This document shows, piece by piece, positions 34,316-43,488 of a DNA stretch of 64,000 nt. A program made the translations under genes and the position numbers. Location of the stretch: positions 62,001 to 126,000 of the forward strand of contig CALWQT010000006.1 in NCBI GenBank assembly GCA_944383765.1. The letters are read 5' to 3'. The notes beneath the pieces were generated by a model that was not told the origin of the DNA, ran no database searches, and worked only from the letters and a program-made list of their open reading frames with translations. Source of the stretch: an uncultured Lachnospiraceae bacterium (GTDB taxonomy: Bacteria; Bacillota; Clostridia; Lachnospirales; Lachnospiraceae). Each line of letters begins with the position of its first letter. Within the stretch, counting starts at the first letter, position 1.

Positions 34316-35329
34316 TTAGCTAGACCTGATCTCCTGCCGAACAAATTTTAGATAAGATAACACAAATGTAGCCAATGTCATGGCACACATTCCTGTCAAA
34401 TGGGGCCATACAAGCAACAGGCTCTGTCCAAATGGCAGATACCCGGCCACGGCTCCTTCCAGCTGTGCAGTGGTGACCAGTCCTATGGAGCGCACTCCCG
34501 GGTTCAGGATCGTGGTCACAGCCTCTCCATATAAATAGTAAGGTGAAAGCCGGTTCAGATATAACTCACATTTATAATTGCTCATCACATTGAACAAGCC
34601 TTCCCAGCCTTCTACCGGGAAAAGAGCTGCTGCCAGGATTCCCGCCAGAAGACTGATAAAAATGGTAAAAAACAACCAGCATGCTATCACTGCCAGGGCA
34701 CTTGTGGCCGAATGACGGCACAGGACTGAAAACAGAATGGAAAGTCCAAGCCAGAAACACATATACACTCCGGTAAACAAAAGAAAGACTATGATTCTTC
34801 CCACTTCTTCCGCTTCCGGCGGTATGCCAATAGTCAGCAGCCCTACGGCTGAGAAAATCCCTCCCATGGCAAAGACCATGGTAAAAATAATCACTGCCCC
34901 TGCCAGAAATTTCCCATTTATCACACTGTCCCGGTAAATAGGCTGGGATAACAGTCTGTTCAGCGTGCCTCCATTTCTTTCACTGTTGATTGCATCAAAC
35001 CCCAGTACCAGACCAACAAACGGTCCCAGCATGGCAATAAATGATACAAACGACGGAATAGAATTCCCGCTGGTAGTAAACAGTTTCAGGAACAGAAAAT
35101 CCGTTCCCTCAGCTGCAGAAGAAATGCTGTCCAGTGCTCCATACAAACTGGCGAAACTGGTCACCACCACCAGCCCCAGGATCAGCAGGAACCGCTTGCT
35201 GTGTATATGGTCTGCCATCTCTTTCTGATACAGAGCCCATAAACCGATATTTTTTTCTTTTTTCCCTCCTGACCTAGCGGTTACGGGAAATAAATCTTTT
35301 AACTTTTCTACCGCTGCTTCCATCATCAT
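34316..35329 (-). CDS. ABC-2-type transporter permease
   Basis: About 337 aa with six or so hydrophobic segments (for example LILGLVVVTSFASLYGAL, IAMLGPFVGLVLGFDAI). The motif DAINSERNGGTLNRLLSQPIYRDSVINGK is characteristic of ABC-2 permeases of the NosY/YhgE type. The frame overlaps the ATPase gene; three consecutive ATG codons at 35329-35321 behind AAGGCAGG give the most plausible start, leaving a 56-nt overlap. Works with the ATPase at 35274 and the NEW3-type surface protein. Confidence 0.85.
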   Translation of the reverse strand: MMMEAAVEKLKDLFPVTARSGGKKEKNIGLWALYQKEMADHIHSKRFLLILGLVVVTSFASLYGALDSISSAAEGTDFLFLKLFTTSGNSIPSFVSFIAMLGPFVGLVLGFDAINSERNGGTLNRLLSQPIYRDSVINGKFLAGAVIIFTMVFAMGGIFSAVGLLTIGIPPEAEEVGRIIVFLLFTGVYMCFWLGLSILFSVLCRHSATSALAVIACWLFFTIFISLLAGILAAALFPVEGWEGLFNVMSNYKCELYLNRLSPYYLYGEAVTTILNPGVRSIGLVTTAQLEGAVAGYLPFGQSLLLVWPHLTGMCAMTLATFVLSYLKFVRQEIRSS

Positions 35330-36275
35330 GACCTGCCTTTTCAAAATATCTGCGATATATTTCGTCCAAATCGTTGCCACACGGCCGTATGCTTATCAGC
35401 GTATATCCTTCATGCAGTATCGCTTCTGCCACCTTGTTGCTGATATCAGAGCCGAAACCAACCATATAGCGCCGCCCTTCTCTTCCCACACTGTAAACGC
35501 CGTCCAGTCCTCTGAGAATCTCCATAAATCTGGCATCGGCCGGTTCCACACAGACTTCTGTCAGACAACGGCTGTCCTCTCTGGTCTGTTCTGCCAGGTC
35601 TTCAATGGTCCCGCATGCCACCAGTCTTCCATCTACAAACAGACCGACACGGTCACAGATCTGCTGCACCTGGTAAAGCTGATGAGACGATATCAGGATT
35701 GTCCTTTTCTCTTTTTGGGCCAGTTCCCGGATAAGAAGCATCAGTTCTCTCATTCCTTCCGGGTCAATACCAAGAGTAGGTTCATCCATGATGATCACTT
35801 TCGGGTCTTTCATCAGCACATCCGCAACTCCCAGCCTCTGACGCATTCCTCTGGAATAAGTCCCAACTTTCTGGTCACCTGCTTCCGCCAGACCTACCCG
35901 GTACAAAAGTTCCTCGATCCGTTCTTCCGCCATCTTCTTATCCAGGCCATTCAGCGCTGCTGTAAATCTCAGATTTGCCCGGCCTGACATATCCGGATAA
36001 AATCCTACATTATCCGGCATATAACCCACTGTTTTTTTGACTTCCATGGTATCCCTGGTACAGTCTTTTCCTCCAATGTAAGCAACCCCTTCCGTGGGTT
36101 CCGTCAGACCGGTCAGCATCAGGGTGATAGTTGTCTTTCCCGCTCCATTCGGTCCTAAGAGTCCAAAGATTTCTCCCTGGAAAATAGACAGGTTCAGATG
36201 ATCTACTGCTGTCTTTTCTCCATATTTCTTTGTCAGACCTTCCGTCCTAATGATAATCTCTTTTTCTCCAGCCAT
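35274..36275 (-). CDS. ABC transporter ATP-binding protein
   Basis: 333 aa. Walker A GPNGAGKTT (about 38-46), Q-loop MPDNVGFYPD, signature YSRGMRQRL, Walker B VIIMDEPTLGID and switch His SSHQLY are present. A C-terminal extension of about 100 aa (QTREDSRCLTEVCVEPADARF) resembles the DUF4162-type region of CcmA/NatA-like ATPases. The gene begins 2 nt after the NEW3-type gene. The substrate is unknown; this three-gene set is common in Firmicutes. Confidence 0.92.
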   Translation of the reverse strand: MAGEKEIIIRTEGLTKKYGEKTAVDHLNLSIFQGEIFGLLGPNGAGKTTITLMLTGLTEPTEGVAYIGGKDCTRDTMEVKKTVGYMPDNVGFYPDMSGRANLRFTAALNGLDKKMAEERIEELLYRVGLAEAGDQKVGTYSRGMRQRLGVADVLMKDPKVIIMDEPTLGIDPEGMRELMLLIRELAQKEKRTILISSHQLYQVQQICDRVGLFVDGRLVACGTIEDLAEQTREDSRCLTEVCVEPADARFMEILRGLDGVYSVGREGRRYMVGFGSDISNKVAEAILHEGYTLISIRPCGNDLDEIYRRYFEKAGHDDGSSGRKVKRFISRNR

Positions 36276-36277
36276 AA

Positions 36278-37134
36278 TTACCGTCTCCCATATTTACGGA
36301 ATATCCATGCAATGCCTGCAGCCAGTGCTCCTATCACCAGAACTGCCACAAACCCCCATACCATGCTGGTTTCCACTGCCACACGGAATTCCGCACTGTC
36401 AGATACTTCGCTGGAGTCTGCATTGATGGTCATCACATAGTCTCCCGTAAGAGCCTGGGCTGACGGCGTGACATGAGCGGTTACTTCTACCGTAGCTCCC
36501 GCCTCGATCACATCAATGGTAGGCGTATCAAAGCTTACATTATTATTAGGAGGCGTTACCGTAATCGTCATTCCCTGACTGGCAGCCGGTTCCAGTTCCA
36601 GGCTGGCTACCTGTGTTGTCTGCCCGCTTGGCTGGAAGGCTACCTGCCACCCATCAGGGCTTTCTGCCGAAAGGCTGTAAGACTGGGTTGCCGCACTGTT
36701 ATTGACCAGAGTCGCATTAAAGCTGAAGGTGGTTCCAGGACTACTTCATACGTTCCGTCTGCTGTTTCTGCCGGAACGTCCAACTGAAACGTAGCGGTTG
36801 CCGTACTGGTTCCATTTGGCACATGAATCTGGCTGATTCTGCTGCCTGAACCGGAAATATATCCTTCCCAGCCTTCCGGCATGGAAACGACTGATAAAGA
36901 AGCATCGCAGGCCGCTCCTGAATTGTCCAGCCCCAGGTTAAATGTCAGACTGTCGCCTGCTTTGACAGTCATGCCCGGATAATCTGTATGGATATCCAAT
37001 CCTCCGGCTGCACTGGCCGTCAGGCTGCTTCCCGTCATCATCATTGCCATAAGACTTCCGGCTGCCATGATCTTCCACGGAATTTTCCCTTTCTTTTTTG
37101 TATTCTTCCAACCGCTCTGTAACATTCCGTCCAT
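36278..37134 (-). pseudogene. NEW3-domain (COG1470-like) exported membrane protein, frameshifted
   Basis: The N-terminal part (from ATG 37134, AAAGGAG upstream) has a signal peptide (KIMAAGSLMAMMMTGSSLTASAAGG) and an Ig-like NEW3 domain (TDYPGMTVKAGDSLTFNLGL, MPEGWEGYISG), then runs DGTYEVVLEPPSALM and leaves the family pattern. In another frame from about 36740 the sequence resumes TTFSFNATLVNNS, AESPDGWQVAFQPSGQ, a second NEW3 domain, and ends with a membrane helix (WGFVAVLVIGALAAGIAWIF) and a basic tail. So a small indel at about 36731-36746 breaks one protein of about 285 aa. The intact form would be anchored outside and serve the adjoining ABC-2 transporter. Mutation or sequence error cannot be separated here. 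Confidence 0.85.
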
Positions 37135-37223
37135 ACTTTCTCTCCTTTTTGGCACTGAAATTTTATTTCTCATTGTGAGACGTTATCATTCTAACTCCCT
37201 AACCTTTAATTAGTCTGAAATAG

Positions 37224-37251
37224 AAAAAGAATCCTGCAAACACAGGATTCT
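37224..37251 (-). terminator. Terminator after the RNA methyltransferase gene
   Basis: Minus strand AGAATCCTG, 6-nt loop, CAGGATTCT and T5. Confidence 0.88.
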
Positions 37252-37263
37252 TCTATAGTCTTC

Positions 37264-38085
37264 TTATTTTCCCAGTTCCCAAAAGGCTACCGCGCTTGCC
37301 GCAGCTACATTCAGAGAGTCCACACCATGAGCCATAGGTATTTTTACGGTATAATCACAGGCCGCTATGGTAGATCTTCCCAACCCGTCTCCTTCCGTTC
37401 CAAGAATAACTGCCAGCTTTTCTTCTGCTGCCAGCCTGGGATCATTAATTGGCACAGAATCATCGCAAAGGGCCATGGATACTGTTTTAAATCCCATTTC
37501 TTTCAACAGTCCGATTCCAGGATCCGGCCACTCTCCCTTTCCCATCAATGTCCAGGGAATCTGAAACACGGTTCCCATGCTTACCCGGACAGACCGCCGG
37601 TACAACGGATTGCTGCAGGAGGAGGTCAGCAGGATTCCATCCATATTCAAGGCTGCCGCAGAGCGGAAAATTGCCCCTACATTAGTAGGGTTCATCACGT
37701 CCTCCATCACAACGACCCGCCTTGCCCCGGCACATATCTGCTCCACAGTTGGCAAAGCCGAGCGGCGCATAGCACACAGCATACCTCTGGTAAGCTGAAA
37801 ACCAGTCAATTGTGTGAGAACATCAAATTCTGCCGTATATACCGGAATCTCCCGGCACCGCTGGATCAGAGTTTTCCCCTGGCCTTCCACATGTTTTTTT
37901 TCCATCAGAAAGGAAATCGGCTCATACCCCGCATCCAGCGCTCTCTCGATCACCTTGGGGCTTTCCGCTATAAAAATCCCTTTTTCCGGTTCATGACGGT
38001 TTAACAGCTGCCCCTCCGTATACCTGGCATAAATGTCCAGTTCTGGGGCTGAAAAATCGCTGATCTTTATCACCTGATTTCTCAT
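37264..38085 (-). CDS. TrmH/SpoU-family RNA 2'-O-methyltransferase
   Basis: 273 aa. An N-terminal substrate-binding region (about 1-100) precedes the SPOUT trefoil-knot domain with the three family motifs: NPTNVGAIFRSAAAL (motif 1, about 132-146), ILGTEGDGLG (motif 2) and IPMAHGVDSLNVAAASAV (motif 3, SAM pocket). Methylates ribose in tRNA or 23S rRNA; the exact nucleotide is not deducible. Followed by its own terminator. Confidence 0.93.
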   Translation of the reverse strand: MRNQVIKISDFSAPELDIYARYTEGQLLNRHEPEKGIFIAESPKVIERALDAGYEPISFLMEKKHVEGQGKTLIQRCREIPVYTAEFDVLTQLTGFQLTRGMLCAMRRSALPTVEQICAGARRVVVMEDVMNPTNVGAIFRSAAALNMDGILLTSSCSNPLYRRSVRVSMGTVFQIPWTLMGKGEWPDPGIGLLKEMGFKTVSMALCDDSVPINDPRLAAEEKLAVILGTEGDGLGRSTIAACDYTVKIPMAHGVDSLNVAAASAVAFWELGK

Positions 38086-38138
38086 GATTCTCTCCTGTTA
38101 TTCTGGTCTTTTCGTGACTATATGATGTAAAAAACATT

Positions 38139-38459
38139 TTATTTCTGCGAAACGCCTGCCTCAAGCAAAGCCTGAATCAACTTTTTGTTAAACATACCCG
38201 TCACTTTATGCTGAACATTTCCTGTTGTAACAAGCTTAATCGTGTTAGCCAAAGCAACCGAAAATGAAGAGATATCTTTCAGATCATATTCAAATGCAGA
38301 CGAAAGACGCCCTTGTGTTGGCTCAAAAATCACCCTCTGATTTGTAACCGTAAGATTTCCTGGATTTGCCTGCGGAAAACACAGAAATGATTTTACATGG
38401 GACGCTGCTGCTTTTGCTATTACTTGTTCGCCTTCCCTCAATGTTAATTTACTCCCCAT
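38139..38459 (-). CDS. Small PH/GRAM-like domain protein
   Basis: 106 aa. Beta-rich N-terminal part with LREGEQVIAKAAASHV, LTVTNQRVIFEP and YDLKDISSFSV, the pattern of bacterial PH-like/GRAM domains, then a short helix at the C-terminus. No membrane segment. Function unknown. ATG 38459 is chosen because AAGGGAG lies at proper distance; the frame remains open upstream. Confidence 0.75.
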   Translation of the reverse strand: MGSKLTLREGEQVIAKAAASHVKSFLCFPQANPGNLTVTNQRVIFEPTQGRLSSAFEYDLKDISSFSVALANTIKLVTTGNVQHKVTGMFNKKLIQALLEAGVSQK

Positions 38460-38606
38460 AATTCTTCTCCCTTCAGTTCTATTTTTGTCAACCAAATTAT
38501 AGCTCCATATCCTGCCAATGTCAATCCCATTCACTCCTGCGGCTTCCTATACACCATTTTCCACACAATAGACACTCTCCAAATATCTGGTGCACCCCTA
38601 AAACGC

Positions 38607-38652
38607 AAAAAAAGAACTAAAATCCTTGATTTTTCAAGAATCTCAGTTCTTT
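38607..38652 (-). terminator. Terminator of tRNA-Leu
   Basis: Minus strand AAAGAACTGAGATTCTTGA pairs imperfectly with TCAAGGATTTTAGTTCTTT, followed by T7, directly after the tRNA. Confidence 0.88.
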
Positions 38653-38659
38653 CTCACCC

Positions 38660-38740
38660 TGCGGGCAACAGGACTTGAACCTGCACGTCATGGACACCAG
38701 AACCTAAATCTGGCGCGTCTGCCAATTCCGCCATGCCCGC
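38660..38740 (-). tRNA. tRNA-Leu (anticodon UAG)
   Basis: Acceptor stem GCGGGCA/TGCCCGC, D-loop with TTGGCAG, anticodon stem CCAGA/TCTGG enclosing loop TTTAGGT (anticodon TAG), long class-II variable arm and T-loop GTTCAAGTC. Discriminator A, no encoded CCA. Confidence 0.96.
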
Positions 38741-38754
38741 CTGCATACTCTCCA

Positions 38755-38783
38755 ATCATATCCGATTACAACTCGGTTGTCAA
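38755..38783 (-). promoter_or_regulatory. Promoter of tRNA-Leu
   Basis: Minus strand TTGACA, 17 bp, TATGAT, 15 nt before the mature tRNA 5' end. Confidence 0.82.
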
Positions 38784-38806
38784 TCCTTATTCTTTCCCGC
38801 TCTTCC

Positions 38807-38835
38807 TTGTTTTTTGCGTCTTCCCATGTTAAAAT
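38807..38835 (+). promoter_or_regulatory. Candidate promoter of the GNAT gene
   Basis: TTGTTT, 17 bp, TAAAAT, 25 nt upstream of the ATG, divergent from the tRNA promoter. Confidence 0.6.
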
Positions 38836-38859
38836 AAGCACCTGCACAGGAGGTTTTTT

Positions 38860-39300
38860 ATGATAAGAGCATTTCTTGATAACGATATAGAAGCAATCCT
38901 GGACATCTGGCTGTCTGGAAATAAGGAAGCCCATGCTTTCATACCGGAAGACTACTGGATATCCCATCTTTCTTTTATGAGAGAACATCTTCCCCAAGCC
39001 GAAGTATATGTAGCAGAATCCCGTGGACATATCCAGGGATTCGCAGGTATGACCGGTGATTATCTGGCCGGAATCTTCGTATCCGGCTCCTGCCGTTCAG
39101 CCGGCATTGGAACGCTTCTGCTGGACCAACTAAAAAAAGTCCATGCCCATATCTCCCTGAAGGTTTACCAGGAAAATAAACGGGCTCTGACATTTTATCA
39201 AAAACAAGGGTTTTCCATCATCCGTGAAAGCCTGGACACAGACACCGGATATCTGGAATATGTGATGAGCTGGGATAAGGAAACCTCTCTTTTACCGTAA
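38860..39300 (+). CDS. GNAT-family N-acetyltransferase (YiaC-like)
   Basis: 146 aa, complete. Acetyl-CoA pyrophosphate loop in CRSAGIGTLLLDQL (about 83-96; the R/QxxGxG/A pattern), preceded by the beta-bulge AGIFV and followed by YQENKRALTFYQKQGF, the usual motif B. May acetylate a protein lysine or small amine; the target is unknown. Its last 9 bases overlap the end of the convergent subtilisin gene, so the two 3' ends are interleaved with no terminator between. Confidence 0.9.
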   Translation: MIRAFLDNDIEAILDIWLSGNKEAHAFIPEDYWISHLSFMREHLPQAEVYVAESRGHIQGFAGMTGDYLAGIFVSGSCRSAGIGTLLLDQLKKVHAHISLKVYQENKRALTFYQKQGFSIIRESLDTDTGYLEYVMSWDKETSLLP

Positions 39301-40191
39301 CAGTTTTTCTGCATCCAGCAATCCCCAGCCCTGCTGATTTCTGGGAAGTCCCATATCCACAGCCCGTTCCCGCAGCCTCAGTTTTACATCCCGGTTTGTC
39401 ATGTCCGGATATTTCTGCAAAAGCAGAGCCAGCGCCCCGGATACTAATGGTGTAGACATAGACGTTCCGCTCTTAGCCTGATACGCTCCATACTGATTGG
39501 CGCAGCTGATGATGGAACAGCCGGGAGCCACAATATCCGGTTTGCAGATACAGGCTCCCGTAGGTCCTCTTCCGGAATAATCCACCATTCGGTTTCCCAT
39601 TACATTTACTTCTTTATAATCATCCGAGCACCCTACTGTGATCACCTTGCGGCTGATTCCGGGAGTCGTGATCGTCATTCTTCCCGGTCCATTATTGCCA
39701 GCCGCCACAACCACAACCAGCCCATCGTCCCACGCTGCATTCACACCTTTCACCAGAGCGGAATTTTCCCCCATTCCCTTTTTGGTAAATGACCCCACCG
39801 AAATATTCACGATTCGGATTCCGTACTTATCCCGGTTGTTCCGTATCCACCGGAGCCCGGATAGCACATCTGATGCGTAGCCATTCCCTTTCTGGTCCAG
39901 CACTTTTGCACAGATCAGATTACACTCAGGCGCCACACCCCCATATCCTCCCATAGAGGCATTACCATTACCGCCAATAATTCCGGAAATATGAGTCCCA
40001 TGTCCATTATCATCATACGGTTCGGACCGTTTCTGGACAAAATCCGCAAATCCGATAATCCGGTTTCCAAAGTCTTCATGGGGAAAAATGCCGGTATCCA
40101 GGACTGCCACGCCTATGCCGCGGCCTGTATATCCCTCCTGCCAGCAGCTTTCGCAGTGGATTTCCATTCTTGCCTGATCCACAATGCTCAT
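39292..40191 (-). CDS. Subtilisin-like serine protease (S8), intracellular type
   Basis: 299 aa without signal peptide. Catalytic triad motifs: Asp in GVAVLDTGIF (about 32), His in DDNGHGTHISG (about 68) and Ser in SGTSMSTPLVSG (about 242), with oxyanion Asn in AAGNNGPG. It resembles AprX/ISP-type intracellular subtilisins, which process or degrade cytoplasmic proteins. It ends the RidA-YfcC-M20 operon, 43 bp after the peptidase gene, suggesting a joint peptide-catabolic role. Confidence 0.92.
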   Translation of the reverse strand: MSIVDQARMEIHCESCWQEGYTGRGIGVAVLDTGIFPHEDFGNRIIGFADFVQKRSEPYDDNGHGTHISGIIGGNGNASMGGYGGVAPECNLICAKVLDQKGNGYASDVLSGLRWIRNNRDKYGIRIVNISVGSFTKKGMGENSALVKGVNAAWDDGLVVVVAAGNNGPGRMTITTPGISRKVITVGCSDDYKEVNVMGNRMVDYSGRGPTGACICKPDIVAPGCSIISCANQYGAYQAKSGTSMSTPLVSGALALLLQKYPDMTNRDVKLRLRERAVDMGLPRNQQGWGLLDAEKLLR

Positions 40192-40234
40192 CCTCTGCCT
40201 TTTTTATTAGGATATTCACCAGACAGGCAAAGTG

Positions 40235-41410
40235 CTATTTCTCTAACAGTTTCAAAGCTGACAGAACCTGGATTTCCACTCCGATTGCCAGACAGGTTTC
40301 ATCAATATCAAACATCTCGTTATGGATATCTGCGCAGATACCTTTTTCTTTGTTGGCACAGCCCAGATGCCAGAAGCAGGAAGGTCTTTCTGCTGCAAAA
40401 TAGGAAAAATCTTCCGTTCCCATATCCGGTTCCGATTCTACCGATACGTGAGTGTCTCCCACAATCTCTTCCGCCACCTGTTTTACCACATCAACAACCG
40501 AATCTGTATTGATCAGGGCCCCATAGCTGGAATGAAATACCACCTTTCCCCGGCTTCCATAAGCTTTCGCCGTATGTTCCACCACATCCGTCAGCCTGTC
40601 TCTCAGAAACTGTCTGGTTTCCGGATCCAGAGTCCTGAGGATTCCATCCATCTGCAGGCGGTCACATACCACATTTCCTGCCACTCCTCCCTGAACCTTT
40701 CCTATGGTGCATACAGCCGGATTTACAGGAGATACATTCCGGCTTACCAAAGTCTGCAATCCATTGATTACTGCAGCGGCTGCCACCACCGTATCATTTC
40801 CCAGATCCGGATGGGCACCATGACTGGCTTTTCCTGACAGTTCAATGGTAAATTCATCCGATGCCGCCATCATTTTTCCATAGCGCACGCCAATATGTCC
40901 TGCTTCATACCCGCTGGATACATGAAGCCCCAGCACATAATCTACATGAGGATGTTCCAGGCAGCCTTCTGCAATCATCCGTTCTGCTCCTCCTGTAGTC
41001 TCTTCTGCCGGTTGGAAAAAGAATTTTACATTTCCTTCCAGCTCTTTCTTGATAGCCTGGAATACTTTGGCAGCTCCCAGCGCTATCGTCACATGGGCAT
41101 CATGACCGCAGGCATGCATCACTCCCGGATTCTTTGACCGGTAGCAGGACTCTCTCTTTTCTTCAATAGGAAGAGCATCCATATCCGCCCGGATTCCGAC
41201 TGTCTTTCCCGGTTTTTCCCCCCGTACTACCGCTACAATCCCTGTTCCTGCAATCCCTTTTTCATACTCGATTCCCCAACTCTCCAGATACTGGCATATC
41301 CTGTCTGCAGTACGGAATTCCTGGTTCGATAATTCCGGATATGTATGAAAATCCCGGCGTATCTCCTTCAGCTCTTCTTCTATCTTTCCTACCAGTTCTT
41401 TTATATCCAT
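40235..41410 (-). CDS. M20D-family amidohydrolase (N-acyl amino acid / peptide deacylase)
   Basis: About 391 aa. Zinc-site motifs: MHACGHDAHVTIALG (Cys/His/His), the Glu pair AEETTGGAE and a C-terminal FSYFAAERPSCFWHLG with a metal-binding His. A dimerisation lid domain lies in between (about 185-295). Relatives are hippurate hydrolases, aminoacylases and IAA-amino-acid hydrolases. GTG 41413 or ATG 41410 may start; both are served by GAGGAGG. It follows a YfcC-type carrier, which probably imports its substrate or exports its product. Confidence 0.92.
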   Translation of the reverse strand: MDIKELVGKIEEELKEIRRDFHTYPELSNQEFRTADRICQYLESWGIEYEKGIAGTGIVAVVRGEKPGKTVGIRADMDALPIEEKRESCYRSKNPGVMHACGHDAHVTIALGAAKVFQAIKKELEGNVKFFFQPAEETTGGAERMIAEGCLEHPHVDYVLGLHVSSGYEAGHIGVRYGKMMAASDEFTIELSGKASHGAHPDLGNDTVVAAAAVINGLQTLVSRNVSPVNPAVCTIGKVQGGVAGNVVCDRLQMDGILRTLDPETRQFLRDRLTDVVEHTAKAYGSRGKVVFHSSYGALINTDSVVDVVKQVAEEIVGDTHVSVESEPDMGTEDFSYFAAERPSCFWHLGCANKEKGICADIHNEMFDIDETCLAIGVEIQVLSALKLLEK

Positions 41411-41438
41411 CACGTTTCTGCCTCCTCAGAATCTTCCT

Positions 41439-42848
41439 TTAAAATCCCATAAACAGCTGTACAAATACCAGCATCAGCATCTGTACTGCATAAATAGCCC
41501 CAAACAAGGGAAGGAAAAATTTCCACCATTTAGACAGCGGAACACCGCTGATTCCACAGCCAATGGCTATATTGGCAGTTGGCCAGAGAAGATTGGAAAA
41601 TCCATCTCCCATCTGGAATGTGAGCACCGTCATCTCTCTGCTGATTCCCATCAGATCTCCCAAAGGTGCCATGATGGGAATAATCGTAGTTGCCTGTCCG
41701 CTTCCGGACGGAATGATAAAGTTGATCAGAGTCTGAATCAGCAGCATCCCCTGGGCAGCCACTCCTGCCGGCAGACCGGTCAGCATATTGGCCATGGTAT
41801 TGATAATCGTATCAATCACCATACCGTCCTGCAGTACGATCAGCGTAGCTTTTGCAATTCCTACGATCAATGCACCAAAAACAATATCCGCACAGCCATT
41901 GATAAACTCTGTAGCAATCTTATCCCCGCTCCAGCCATAAATCAGGGCAGCAATAATCCCCATCATCAGGAATACTCCCGTCAGCTGGATCGTTCCCCAG
42001 CCGGACCGCAGAAATCCGTACATAATAATAGCCAGGCAGACAAGAATATCTACGATCACCAGTTTTTCTCTTATACCTACCTGTAATTTTACCAGCTCTG
42101 CTTTATCGAACTGGAATTTTGCCTTTTCTCCTGCCATCAGGCTCTTTCTTGGATCCGCTTTCACCTTTTTTCCATACCGGAATATCCACCAGATGCTCAT
42201 AGCCGAAAAGATCACAAACATGGCAATCCTGATTTCCGGATTGGAATAAACGGGAATTCCTGCTATAGACTGGGCGATCACGATGGTATAGGGATTCATC
42301 AGGGCAGATGCAAAGCCAATTCCAATCCCCAGTTCAATGATTGCAAAACCAAACAGAGCATCATACCCCAATGCTACTCCCAGACCAACCATAATAGGGA
42401 TCAATCCGTTAAAATCATTCCACATTCCAAATATGGTCGCTCCCAGAGCATAAATCAGGAAAAACAATGGAACCAGGATTTTTTCCTTTCCGTCAAATTT
42501 CCGGAGAAGAGCCCCCATGATACAGTCAAAGGCTCCCGTTTTGATGATCATGCCAAATGCAGCATTTACAATGAAGATCATCATCATAATTTCCGCTCCA
42601 CTGATCATACCCCGATGAAACGAACAGAAGAAATCAATGATTCCCGTAGGAGATGCCTCTGATGCATCAATATAATGGAATGACCCGGGAACTACCAGTT
42701 CCCTCATAGTACCATTTACATCTACCTGCTGATAATCAAACTGTCCCGGCGGAATGATCCATGTGGATATGGATGCGATCAGCACCAGAAAAAATAAAAT
42801 CACAAATACATGCGGCATATGCAACCGCTTTGCCTTACCGTTTTTCAT
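41439..42848 (-). CDS. YfcC-family carrier (C4-dicarboxylate/amino-acid transporter superfamily)
   Basis: 469 aa, about twelve hydrophobic segments, with family motifs IPPGQFDYQ near residue 32, a large EIMMMIFIVNAAFGMIIKTGAF segment and the re-entrant-like NFIIPSGSGQATTIIPIMAPLGDL near residue 385. YfcC proteins are placed with DcuC/AbgT-type secondary carriers; substrates are mostly unproved (amino acids, peptides or acyl-amino acids). It sits between RidA and an M20 amidohydrolase. Confidence 0.9.
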   Translation of the reverse strand: MKNGKAKRLHMPHVFVILFFLVLIASISTWIIPPGQFDYQQVDVNGTMRELVVPGSFHYIDASEASPTGIIDFFCSFHRGMISGAEIMMMIFIVNAAFGMIIKTGAFDCIMGALLRKFDGKEKILVPLFFLIYALGATIFGMWNDFNGLIPIMVGLGVALGYDALFGFAIIELGIGIGFASALMNPYTIVIAQSIAGIPVYSNPEIRIAMFVIFSAMSIWWIFRYGKKVKADPRKSLMAGEKAKFQFDKAELVKLQVGIREKLVIVDILVCLAIIMYGFLRSGWGTIQLTGVFLMMGIIAALIYGWSGDKIATEFINGCADIVFGALIVGIAKATLIVLQDGMVIDTIINTMANMLTGLPAGVAAQGMLLIQTLINFIIPSGSGQATTIIPIMAPLGDLMGISREMTVLTFQMGDGFSNLLWPTANIAIGCGISGVPLSKWWKFFLPLFGAIYAVQMLMLVFVQLFMGF

Positions 42849-42944
42849 ACTTTTCCTCCTTCTTATATCCCAGCCCTTTATACATAGAAAATGCCCCAGA
42901 CCATGGCACCTTTGCCAATGACTGAAGCATTCCCTATCTATGGA

Positions 42945-43313
42945 TTATTTTACAGCGATTGCCTCTATCTCGCACAGAACCCCTTTCGGCAAAGTCTTTA
43001 CTGCCACGCAGCTTCTTGCCGGTTTGGAAGTAAAATACTTTGCATATACTTCATTGAATGCTGCAAAGTCTCCCATATCTGCAAGAAAACAGGTGGTCTT
43101 GAATACCTTGTCAAAGCTGCTTCCAGCGGCTTCCAAAATTGCCCCTACATTTTTGCAGCTCTGATCTGCCTGTGCTGCGATACCTTCCGGCACTTCACCG
43201 CTCTCTGGATTTACAGGAATCTGACCTGACGTATAAATCATACCGTTCACTTCATATCCCTGAGAATATGGTCCAATAGCGCCTGGTGCTTTTTCTGTGG
43301 AAATTACTACCAT
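42945..43313 (-). CDS. ridA: RidA-family enamine/imine deaminase
   Basis: 122 aa, normal family length. Motifs: APGAIGPYSQGYEVNGMIYTSGQIPVNPESGE at the start, the catalytic Arg in KPARSCVAVKTLPKG and the terminal acidic EIEAIAV. It destroys reactive 2-aminoacrylate formed by PLP enzymes. First gene of the RidA-YfcC-M20-subtilisin operon, 96 bp before the carrier gene. AGGAGG precedes the ATG. Confidence 0.95.
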   Translation of the reverse strand: MVVISTEKAPGAIGPYSQGYEVNGMIYTSGQIPVNPESGEVPEGIAAQADQSCKNVGAILEAAGSSFDKVFKTTCFLADMGDFAAFNEVYAKYFTSKPARSCVAVKTLPKGVLCEIEAIAVK

Positions 43314-43351
43314 AACAACCTCCTAGTATCATAAATTAAATTTCTTTTCAT

Positions 43352-43380
43352 ATTTTACACCTGATCATTCTGATCTGCAA
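43352..43380 (-). promoter_or_regulatory. Candidate promoter and operator of the ridA operon
   Basis: Minus strand TTGCAG, 17 bp, TAAAAT. The spacer contains the perfect palindrome GATCA-TTC-TGATC (43363-43375), well placed for a repressor. Confidence 0.6.
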
Positions 43381-43413
43381 GGTTTTCTTACCCTCTCCTT
43401 TCCAAATTTTCCA

Positions 43414-43442
43414 TTCAAAAATCTTACCATATCGTTTATAAT
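43414..43442 (+). promoter_or_regulatory. Candidate promoter of the plus-strand two-component operon
   Basis: TTCAAA, 17 bp, TATAAT, 47 nt before the response regulator ATG. Confidence 0.6.
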
Positions 43443-43488
43443 ACTGTTAAATGATATGCCGGTCTGCGGCCGGACGAAGGAGGCAATT

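Noticed and set aside
42849..42944. Terminator between ridA and the YfcC gene
   Set aside because: Only weak, interrupted pairing is present and no T-run follows, so I treat the genes as one operon.
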